A stretch of DNA of 12,979 nt from positions 1 through 12,979 of the forward strand of contig CALHQN010000247.1 of NCBI GenBank assembly GCA_938036585.1. The letters are read 5' to 3'. Source of the stretch: an uncultured Campylobacter sp. GTDB taxonomy: Bacteria; Campylobacterota; Campylobacteria; Campylobacterales; Campylobacteraceae. A program made the position numbers and the translations under genes. Positions within the stretch are counted from its first letter, which is position 1; each line of letters begins with the position of its first letter. Below, in pieces: positions 7,208-12,979 of this stretch. The notes beneath the pieces were generated by a model. The model was given only the letters and a program-made list of their open reading frames with translations. It had not been told where the DNA came from and made no database searches.

Positions 7208-8206
7208 GTTGCGCGTAAGATTCGGTCGCGGCTTGGAATTTAATCGTAGTTTAGGATATTTTACGTAAGTTCGCGCCGTGACCGCGCTTTGCGCTTTAAA
7301 TTTAATCATATCTTGGCGCAAGCGATTAAAATTTGTGCGGCTTTAAATACAGAGCGGCTTCGGGCGCAGTCTTAAAGCGACCAAAATATAGAGAATTGAA
7401 AATTTGCCTCGCGCGAAAACATAAACCGCGTAAGCCCGCCGCCAAAATACGAGCAATTGAAAATTTTTACGGCGTCGCGCCGTGATAAAATTCCACTTTT
7501 GCAGAGACTTGCAAACTTCTTGGCGGCTAAATTTATCCTCACGGGCTTAAAATTTTAAATCCGCTCTGCATGGAATTTTAAAATTTGAGCCGCCGTGAAA
7601 TTTTAAAAATTTAGCGCTAAATTTGCAGCCCGCGGAATTTCATCTTTAAATTTCTTCGTGTAAATTTTAATCGCTCGCTGCTGTGTGTGCCGTTTATCTG
7701 TGTGTGCTCAAGCTAAGCAGTAAATGCAGCGACACAATTTCCCCCTTTGTCTTTTTGCACATAGTGGAGATCGCGGCGAGCTATCTGCGGTATTCGGCAT
7801 AAGTACGGCGCAAAAGCCTCTTGCTTGAGACGGGTACGATGAACGCGCGCTGCCGCAGCGATGTATGTTCGGTCGGCTCACAAAAATCCTTGATGATATG
7901 TGCGTCGGACGAAAGCGGCTTTGCGCCTGCTTTAAATTTTAGAGCGCGATTTCGCAGCAAATTTTAAACCGAAAATCTATCTTTCTGCTTCTAAAATTCA
8001 GGTTGAAATTCTACCTTTTGAGTTGCGCCGTCGCGTATCGTGACGCTATAAAATTCCGTGCCTCAAATTTAAATCAAAATTCTGCGGCGCAAAATTTACG
8101 CAAGGTTTTTGCTTGCGCGATTGCGCGATAAAATTCCTAGGACGCGCAACCCGGGCGAGATTTTAAAATTTAAAAATCCCGCACTCAAGAAAAAAGTGAT
8201 AAAATT
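7208..8206. other. About 1 kb without a convincing gene
   Basis: No frame has both a ribosome site and protein-like composition. No tRNA, tmRNA, SRP RNA or RNase P RNA core motif was recognised by eye. Seen here: an imperfect 25-base direct repeat (7381-7405 and 7442-7466, 20 of 25 identical); a 10-base direct repeat CTGTGTGTGC (7681-7690 and 7698-7707); an odd palindrome CGCTGC-C-GCAGCG (7848-7860); and an open minus-strand frame of 60 codons (7781-7963) without a start signal. From about 7680 to 7930 the A/T-word density drops and the DNA looks more like coding sequence, so this part may be a decayed gene or an RNA. The flanks are A/T-rich with many AAATTTTA-type words. Confidence 0.5.
8155..8182 (-). 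terminator. Hairpin after acpS
   Basis: On the minus strand, GCGGGATTTT and AAAATCTCGC form a 10-base stem with one G-U wobble and an 8-base loop, starting 24 bases after the acpS stop. The plus-strand version has an A-C mismatch at the same place, so it suits the minus-strand transcript better. There is no trailing T-run. It is the candidate 3' end of the yebC-ppi-acpS operon. Confidence 0.4.
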
Positions 8207-8581
8207 TTAGGCTCGTTTTTTGGATTTTTTTAGCACCAGTGCGACTACTGCGATTGCGACGTTTACGTCGTGCGTAATGCTAAGGCTTGCGGATTTGATA
8301 TGAAATTTTTTACGGATTTTTTTACGGATTTTTAAATGCGGCGCGCCCAGGGCGTCTTTGTAAATTTTGGCGTCTTTGAAGCCGAATTCTGCGCCGATGC
8401 CGATGCCTAGCGCCTTGCTAAGCGCCTCTTTGGCGGCATAGATACCCGCGATACTTTCGTCGCGCAGCGCGGATGAGCGCTCGGATTTTTTCAAAATGCG
8501 CTTTAGAAATTTCGCGCCGTATTTTGCGCGCAGCGCCGCGATCCTGCGCACCGCGGTTATGTCTGTGCCGATCTTTATCAC
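8207..8581 (-). CDS. acpS: Holo-[acyl-carrier-protein] synthase AcpS
   Basis: Transfers 4'-phosphopantetheine from coenzyme A to apo-ACP, activating it for fatty acid synthesis; cytoplasmic. At 124 residues it has the normal AcpS length. The N-terminal GTDI contains D7, and the AAKEALSKALG motif contains E52; these are the usual Mg2+-binding acid residues of the family by homology. The C-terminal SLSITHD (99-105) is also characteristic. The start codon is GTG and has no good ribosome site, but an in-frame TAA about 20 bases upstream rules out a longer form. The basic stretch KIRKKIRKKF (85-94) is more lysine-rich than I would expect. It lies 28 bases after the cyclophilin gene and is probably the last gene of that operon. 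Confidence 0.95.
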   Translation of the reverse strand: MIKIGTDITAVRRIAALRAKYGAKFLKRILKKSERSSALRDESIAGIYAAKEALSKALGIGIGAEFGFKDAKIYKDALGAPHLKIRKKIRKKFHIKSASLSITHDVNVAIAVVALVLKKSKKRA

Positions 8582-8609
8582 GGACGAACGCCCCGCGGTT
8601 TAAATTTAA

Positions 8610-9104
8610 TCACGATTGCAGGCTCTCTTTAATTTCGATGTCAATGATCTTATCGCCCTGCCTAATCGCGTCTAAAACCGCTAGGCTAGGCTGATCCACG
8701 ATACGACCGAACACCGTGTGCACGCCGTCTAGGTGCGGTTGCGCGCTGTGGCAGACGAAAAACTGACTCCCTCCAGTATCGCGTCCCGCGTGCGCCATTG
8801 AAAGTGCGCCGCGCACGTGCTTGTGCTTTTGGCGGTCACATTCGCACTTTATGCGCCAGCCCGGGCCTCCCGTGCCGGTGCCGCGCGGGCAGCCTCCTTG
8901 GATTACGAAATTTGGAATTACGCGGTGAAAATTTAGACCCTTGTAAAACCCGCTGCGCGCAAGGCTAGCGAAATTCGTAACCGCCTGCGGGGCTTCGCCA
9001 CCGAAAAGCTCCAGCTTCATATCGCCCTTTTCGGTTTTGATAACGGCGTATTTATCGCGCGCCAAAGCCTCTGCGTCGATGTCGTAAATTTTTAAGCTTT
9101 CCAT
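8610..9104 (-). CDS. Cyclophilin-type peptidyl-prolyl cis-trans isomerase
   Basis: Catalyses proline cis-trans isomerisation in protein folding. The cyclophilin core is clear: [13 protein letters not shown] (59-71, with the catalytic arginine R61), GTGTGGPGW (75-83), [15 protein letters not shown] (102-116) and LDGVHTVFG (125-133). The tryptophan that binds cyclosporin in human CypA is replaced by histidine (H124). There is no signal peptide, so this is a cytoplasmic form. An N-terminal extension of about 17 residues precedes the core, so the 164-residue length is typical. The ribosome site AGGAG is built into the yebC stop region (TAGGAGAAAAAATG), with 8 bases between the two genes, which indicates coupling. 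Called ppi or ppiB in various genomes. Confidence 0.95.
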   Translation of the reverse strand: MESLKIYDIDAEALARDKYAVIKTEKGDMKLELFGGEAPQAVTNFASLARSGFYKGLNFHRVIPNFVIQGGCPRGTGTGGPGWRIKCECDRQKHKHVRGALSMAHAGRDTGGSQFFVCHSAQPHLDGVHTVFGRIVDQPSLAVLDAIRQGDKIIDIEIKESLQS

Positions 9105-9112
9105 TTTTTCTC

Positions 9113-9847
9113 CTATGCGATGTTGGTGTAAACTGCCTGCACGTCGTCGTCATCCTCCAGCCGCTCTAGCAGCGCGTCTATGTCGCCGAGCTGCTCCTCG
9201 CTAAACTCGTGCTTTTCGTTGGCGACGAATTTTAGGCTTGCGCTGATGATCTCAAGCCCTATCTTTTCGATCTCCTCGTTTAGCGTGCCGAAACTTTCGT
9301 ATTCGCCGTAGATTAGAAGCGTCTTTTCGAGCTCTCCCTTATCGTTTTCAAACTCGTTGATCTCAAGCTCGCTAAGACCGAAGTCGATGAGCTCAAGCTC
9401 CAGCTCCTCGGTGTCGCGGCTCGGTAGCTTGGTCTCAAAAACGGCCTTGTGCGAAAACATAAATTTCAAACTGCCGCTCGGCAAAAACTCGCCCTTGGCT
9501 TTATTTAAAATCGACTTTACGTTCGCGACGGTGCGGGTCGGGTTATCGGTGGCGCATTCGATTATTAAAAGCGCGCCGTGCGGCGCCTTGCCGTCGTAAA
9601 AGATCGTTTTGATATCGGCGCTATCCTTGCCGCTTGCGCGCTTGATAGCCGCGTCGATGTTGTCTTTGGGCATATTTTGCGCCTTTGCCGTGGCGATCGC
9701 GGCGCGCAGCTTGGAGTTCATCAGCGGATCTTCGCCGCCCTCTTTCGCAGCCATCGTTATGGCCTTGCCCAGTTTTGGGAAAAGTTTGCTCATCTTCCCC
9801 CATCTAGCTTCTTTTGAAGCGCGTCTGTATTCAAAAGCTCGTCCCAT
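9113..9847 (-). CDS. YebC/PmpR-family protein (translation or transcription factor)
   Basis: A 244-residue member of the YebC/PmpR (TACO1-like) family, described in different bacteria as a DNA-binding regulator and, more recently, as a factor that helps ribosomes through proline-rich stretches. The family start is clear: [20 protein letters not shown] (residues 2-21), then [13 protein letters not shown] (26-38), [14 protein letters not shown] (58-71) and the [21 protein letters not shown] segment (about 91-111). The C-terminal acidic domain ends in [15 protein letters not shown]. The start has AAGGAA (9852-9857) and a TATAAT -10 box on the minus strand at 9882-9887. First gene of an operon with the cyclophilin and acpS. 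The name PmpR or YebC does not settle which role it has here. Confidence 0.95.
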   Translation of the reverse strand: MGRAFEYRRASKEARWGKMSKLFPKLGKAITMAAKEGGEDPLMNSKLRAAIATAKAQNMPKDNIDAAIKRASGKDSADIKTIFYDGKAPHGALLIIECATDNPTRTVANVKSILNKAKGEFLPSGSLKFMFSHKAVFETKLPSRDTEELELELIDFGLSELEINEFENDKGELEKTLLIYGEYESFGTLNEEIEKIGLEIISASLKFVANEKHEFSEEQLGDIDALLERLEDDDDVQAVYTNIA

Positions 9848-9881
9848 AAAATTCCTTAAAGCTTAAATTTAAAAACGGGTG

Positions 9882-9887
9882 ATTATA
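9882..9887 (-). promoter_or_regulatory. Promoter -10 box (TATAAT) for the yebC operon
   Basis: A consensus TATAAT read on the minus strand, 35 bases before the yebC ATG, with AAGGAA just before the start. It is divergent from the copper promoter about 60 bases away. Confidence 0.7.
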
Positions 9888-9944
9888 ACGAAAAACCCTT
9901 AAATTTCAGGAGCGGGCGTTGAAATAAAATTTATTAAAAAGTAG

Positions 9945-9950
9945 TATAAG
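9945..9950 (+). promoter_or_regulatory. Probable -10 box for the copper module
   Basis: TATAAG within GTAGTATAAGT, 31 bases before the chaperone ATG, preceded by A/T-rich DNA. The ribosome site is AAGGAG (9969-9974). I see no clear CueR- or CopY-type dyad around it, so copper control is not evident from sequence. Confidence 0.5.
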
Positions 9951-9980
9951 TTTTGAAATTTTAATCCAAAGGAGAGGCTC

Positions 9981-10196
9981 ATGGCTTTAAAACAAAGCGT
10001 AAAATTTAAGGCGCAAAATATCCACTGCGAAAACTGCGCGAGGACGATCAAAAACGCGCTTAAGGACGATTTCGGCGAGATCGAGGTGGACGTAGCAAGC
10101 GGAGTAGTGAGTTTAAGCCTAGATCCGCGCGACGAGGCTAAATTTAAAGAGGAGATGGACGATTTGGGCTTTAGCATCGCAGAAAAGCTGGCCTAA
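9981..10196 (+). CDS. Heavy-metal-associated (HMA) domain protein, probable copper chaperone
   Basis: A 71-residue single HMA domain, comparable to CopP/CopZ, which carry Cu(I) in the cytoplasm to the export ATPase. The metal-binding loop is NIHCENC (13-19) with C16 and C19. The usual methionine of GMxCxxC is isoleucine here, as in some epsilonproteobacterial CopP proteins. The pattern that follows (ARTIKNAL, EVDVASGVVSL, LGFSI) fits the beta-alpha-beta-beta-alpha-beta fold. The ribosome site AAGGAG is strong, whereas the ATPase gene 11 bases downstream has none, so the chaperone may drive translation of both. Copper is inferred from the partner ATPase; zinc or another soft metal cannot be excluded by this sequence alone. 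Confidence 0.88.
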   Translation: MALKQSVKFKAQNIHCENCARTIKNALKDDFGEIEVDVASGVVSLSLDPRDEAKFKEEMDDLGFSIAEKLA

Positions 10197-10207
10197 AAAC
10201 TAACGCA

Positions 10208-12385
10208 ATGTCAAGCAAAATCACTCTAAATATCGTCGGGATGAGCTGCGTAAACTGCTCCAATGCGATCGAGCGGGTAAGTCGCAAGATCGAGGGGGTG
10301 CAGGAGGCGCACGTAAATTTCGCAAACGGCAGCGGCGAGTTCGTACTTGCTGATCCGGCGCTTGAGGAGACGCTAAAAGCCAAGATCAAAAAGCTGGGCT
10401 ATGACATCGCCGTGGATTACGAGGATTTGGAGCGCAAAAAGCGGCGCAACCTCAAAGCGGCGCTATTTAGGCTTATTCTCGCTCTCATTTTAGCCGCGGC
10501 GGTAATGGCGGTGGAGATGAGCGGGTTTTTAAGCTTCGTTCCAAAGGCGCTACTTTGCGCGGCGATGGCGTGCGTGAGCCTATTTTACTGCGGCAAGAAC
10601 TTCTTTTATCACGCTTACGGTTCGCTGAAAAACAAGAGCTTTGATATGAATGTGCTCGTGGCGATGGGAAGCTTTTTTGCGTTTGCCTATTCGCTAACGG
10701 CTGCGGCGTGGGTCTATACGCACAGCGCGCAGAACGAATTTACAAATCTTTATTTCTCGTCCGCCTCGATGATAATCGCCTTTATTTCGCTCGGCAAATA
10801 CCTAGAAGAGCGCAGTAAGATGAAGGCGAACGACTACATCAAGGGGCTAATCGATTTAAGCCCTAAAACCGCGCTTTTGATCAAAGACGACGGCACGATA
10901 GCCGAAGTGCGCGCAGAAGCGCTAAAGCCCGGCGATAAGGTGCTAGTAAAAAACGGCTCGCGCATCCCCTGCGACGGGCTTATCGTGGAAGGCGGCGCGC
11001 AGATCGACGCCTCGCTCATCAGCGGCGAGAGCTTGGCGGTTTATAAAGGCGTGGGCGATGAGGTAAATGCGGGCTGCGTCAGCACGGACGGCGTCATCTA
11101 CGTGAAAGTGACGAAATTTTCGCATCAGACGCTGCTTGCCGAGATTAAAAATTTGCTGAACGAGGCGGGCAACAAAAAGATGCCGATCGCGCGCTTTGCC
11201 GATAAAATTTCAAATATCTTCGTGCCCGCGGTGATTTTGATCGCGCTTGTTAGCTTTATAGCGTGGATGGCGCTTGACGGGCGGCTCTCATACGCCGCAT
11301 CCGCCGCTATCTGCGTGCTTATCATCTCCTGCCCGTGCGCGCTAGGTCTTGCGACGCCGATTGCGATCGTTTGCGCGATCTCAAACGCTGCAAAGGCTGG
11401 AATTTTAATCAAAAATCCCGAAATTTTAGAAATTTTAAAAGGCGCCGACGTCGCGGTTTTCGATAAAACCGGCACGCTTAGCAAGGGCGAAATTTCTGTA
11501 AGCTTCAGCGATCTGAGCGCCCAGGATCTCTACGCTTTAGCAAGTGCGCAAAAGCTTAGCGAGCATCCGATCTCAAAGGCGATCGTGAAATTTGCCGAGC
11601 TGAAATTCGGCGAAATTTCTAAATTTAACGGCGAGTTCGAAAGCATCGCGGGCAAGGGAATCGTCGCGAAAAATCCCACCGGCGAAATTCTTTGCGGCAG
11701 CGCGGGCTTTTTGCGCGAGCGCAGCGTGGATGCCGGCGTCGAAGTAGAAGCGGAGGAGCTTTTAGACAAGGGTTTCGGCGTCGTTTATTGCGCGATAGGC
11801 GGCTCGTACGCGGGATTTATCGCATTTAGCGACGAGATCAGAGCCGAGGCGCGCGGCGTCGTGCAGACGCTGCAAAAAAGCGGCGTAAAAACCGTCATGC
11901 TAACGGGCGATAACGCCAAAACGGCAAATTTCGTCGCTCGCAACCTCGGCATCGACGAGGTAAGAAGCGGAGTGCTTCCAAGCGGCAAATATGAGTTCAT
12001 CAAATCCTTGACGGACGAAGGCAAACGGGTGCTTTTCGTGGGCGACGGCGTCAATGATGCACCGAGCTTAAAAGCCGCTAGTATCGGCGTCGCGATGAAC
12101 GGCGGCAGCGACGTAGCCAAGGGTGCGGGCGACGTGATTTTTATAAAAAATGACCTTGAAAGCGTGCTGTATCTATTTCGTCTAGGCGGTGCCGCAATGC
12201 GGACGATTAGGCAAAACCTCTTCTGGGCGCTATTTTACAACGCCGTATGTATCCCGATCGCGGCAGGAGCGCTATATCCAGCGCTTGGCGTGCTTCTAAA
12301 ACCGATGTACGGCGCCGCGGCGATGTGCTTTAGCTCCGTAACGGTCGTGCTAAATTCCATCAGATTGAAATTCGCTAAATTTTAA
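10208..12385 (+). CDS. copA: Cu(I)-exporting P1B-type ATPase CopA
   Basis: Pumps monovalent copper out of the cytoplasm using ATP; integral to the inner membrane. One N-terminal HMA domain carries GMSCVNC (11-17). Membrane segments occur at about 83-102, 109-128, 148-170 and 182-197, followed by the actuator domain with SGES (272-275; the usual proline two residues later is alanine, A277). The metal-path motif CPCALGLATP starts at 375. DKTGT (419-423) contains the phosphorylated aspartate D419. HP is at 453-454, TGDN at 566-569 and GDGVNDAPS at 612-620. YN (677-678) and MCFSS (706-710) in the last two helices are the group-1B-1 copper residues. At 725 residues it is of normal length. It starts 11 bases after the chaperone stop with no visible Shine-Dalgarno sequence, so coupling is likely. 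Confidence 0.97.
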   Translation: MSSKITLNIVGMSCVNCSNAIERVSRKIEGVQEAHVNFANGSGEFVLADPALEETLKAKIKKLGYDIAVDYEDLERKKRRNLKAALFRLILALILAAAVMAVEMSGFLSFVPKALLCAAMACVSLFYCGKNFFYHAYGSLKNKSFDMNVLVAMGSFFAFAYSLTAAAWVYTHSAQNEFTNLYFSSASMIIAFISLGKYLEERSKMKANDYIKGLIDLSPKTALLIKDDGTIAEVRAEALKPGDKVLVKNGSRIPCDGLIVEGGAQIDASLISGESLAVYKGVGDEVNAGCVSTDGVIYVKVTKFSHQTLLAEIKNLLNEAGNKKMPIARFADKISNIFVPAVILIALVSFIAWMALDGRLSYAASAAICVLIISCPCALGLATPIAIVCAISNAAKAGILIKNPEILEILKGADVAVFDKTGTLSKGEISVSFSDLSAQDLYALASAQKLSEHPISKAIVKFAELKFGEISKFNGEFESIAGKGIVAKNPTGEILCGSAGFLRERSVDAGVEVEAEELLDKGFGVVYCAIGGSYAGFIAFSDEIRAEARGVVQTLQKSGVKTVMLTGDNAKTANFVARNLGIDEVRSGVLPSGKYEFIKSLTDEGKRVLFVGDGVNDAPSLKAASIGVAMNGGSDVAKGAGDVIFIKNDLESVLYLFRLGGAAMRTIRQNLFWALFYNAVCIPIAAGALYPALGVLLKPMYGAAAMCFSSVTVVLNSIRLKFAKF

Positions 12386-12774
12386 CGAGGCGGATTTTGC
12401 GCTAGGCGCGGAATGTTGCGCGATGAAATTTTAATTTTACTCCGCGCAGAGCGCGCAAAATTTTATCTCGCGGCTAATCGTACGCGGAATTCCGCTAGAT
12501 CTGTACAGCTTGCAAAATTTTATTTTACCACTAGCCCGCGCGCAAATTTTAAAATTTTAACGTCGCCCGTCGCTGTACCTACACATGGTGCCGTTCATCA
12601 GTGCGCCGCTAACTATCCGTCGCTTAACGTCATTCGCCGCCGCACCGTAAAATTTCAGAAATTTCGCAAAATTCCATAAGCTTAAAGAAATTTCGTGCAG
12701 TCCACCGCCAGCACTAAGTTTTAATAAATAAATTTAAAGGTAAAATAACGCTTCAAATGCAATTCGAGGTAGCG
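12386..12774. other. Gene-free stretch after copA
   Basis: About 390 bases with no convincing gene. GCGCGGA/TCCGCGC (12406-12412 and 12441-12447, 28-base loop) is a possible weak hairpin after copA. A 12-base palindrome, GCGGAATTCCGC, lies at 12484-12495. An 88-codon open frame (12413-12679) lacks a ribosome site and looks like chance. The rest is A/T-rich with repeated AAATTTT words. Confidence 0.45.
12741..12746 (+). promoter_or_regulatory. Possible -10 box for the last gene
   Basis: TAAAAT within AAAGGTAAAATAACG, 28 bases before the ATG of the exported protein, in A/T-rich DNA. A moderate match. Confidence 0.45.
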
Positions 12775-12979
12775 ATGCGAAAAATTCTAATGGGTTCGTT
12801 TGTTTTTTGCGGCACGCTTTTTGGCGCTTCTTGCGAGCAGATGCAGGAGGATACGCGCGGATTTTTCGGCGCGAGTTTGAGCGACGAGGAGCTGCTGCAA
12901 AGCGATTTTGGCTGTAAAGGCTCGCTAGCTGGCGCAGAATTTTTGCAAAATTTAAAAAGCGCGGCTTCTGAGATCAGGG
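12775..12979 (+). CDS. Exported protein, N-terminal part (runs off the window)
   Basis: The ATG at 12775 has GAGG (12766-12769) 5 bases upstream. Only 68 codons are present and the frame is open to the right edge. The N-terminus MRKILMGSFVFCGTLFGAS is a typical signal peptide: basic residues, a hydrophobic core, then small residues. Cleavage after FGA or FGAS is likely; the next residue C20 is not in a good lipobox (GAS-C), so a lipoprotein is possible but not favoured. The mature part is acidic and soluble-looking (EQMQEDTRGFFGASLSDEEL), with a second cysteine at residue 47. Families with many periplasmic cysteines exist in Campylobacter, but too little is visible to name one. Confidence 0.75.
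   Translation, partial: MRKILMGSFVFCGTLFGASCEQMQEDTRGFFGASLSDEELLQSDFGCKGSLAGAEFLQNLKSAASEIR

Noticed and set aside
7848..7860. Odd palindrome CGCTGC-C-GCAGCG as an operator or attachment site
   Set aside because: A single short dyad with no gene start, tRNA or integrase nearby.
8791..8860. Cys/His-rich loop of the cyclophilin ([11 protein letters not shown]) as a metal site
   Set aside because: Loops of this kind (IKCE ... HKH ... GALSMAHAG) are ordinary in this branch of cyclophilins.
12413..12679. 88-codon open frame after copA as a gene
   Set aside because: No ribosome site, unlike-protein composition (many isolated R, N, S and T), and much of it is made of the A/T words found in gaps.
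1..12979. CRISPR array, insertion sequence, tRNA or rRNA
   Set aside because: No regularly spaced repeats, transposase, terminal inverted repeats, or tRNA T-loop (GGTTCGAATCC-like) sequence was found on either strand by eye.

Overview
The window looks like chromosomal DNA from a Campylobacter (Epsilonproteobacteria/Campylobacterota). The evidence is a fumarate reductase frdA-frdB pair whose FrdB cysteine spacing matches the Wolinella/Campylobacter type, a class II DAHP synthase, TATAAT-type -10 boxes without an obvious -35, tight AAGGAG ribosome sites, and very frequent AAATTTTA-type words. Codon use favours G/C-rich synonyms (GCG, CGC, GGC), so by eye the DNA is clearly richer in G+C than C. 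jejuni. A higher-GC oral species such as C. gracilis or the C. showae/rectus group is plausible, but that is inference and no identity search was possible.

Layout. 1-1571: 3' end of frdA, overlapping frdB, closed by a strong hairpin. 1863-2332: two tandem genes for 73- and 74-residue helical proteins that are paralogues of each other (function unknown). 2764-4203: a TTG-started, membrane-anchored ankyrin-repeat protein, probably extracytoplasmic. 4474-5749 (minus): a RarD/EamA-type transporter overlapping by 8 bases a small N-terminally anchored protein. 5854-7197: class II DAHP synthase (entry to the shikimate pathway) with a clear promoter and a terminator whose loop holds the stop codon. 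7208-8206: about 1 kb with no convincing gene. 8207-9847 (minus): a YebC-family protein, a cyclophilin and holo-ACP synthase AcpS, read in the order yebC, ppi, acpS. 9981-12385: a small heavy-metal-binding chaperone and a Cu(I)-exporting P1B ATPase, a copper-export module divergent from yebC. 12775-12979: start of an exported protein running off the window.

How it fits together. Most of the window is housekeeping: anaerobic respiration with fumarate, aromatic biosynthesis, acyl-carrier-protein activation, protein folding, copper efflux. The least explained parts are the tandem small-protein pair, the anchored ankyrin protein, the 136-residue protein coupled to rarD, and the 1-kb gap. Nothing here is a demonstrably new system. 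The small-protein pair is the best candidate for something undescribed. A second recurring pattern is a GC-clamped hairpin with an A/T-rich apex directly after several stop codons, mostly without a U tail.
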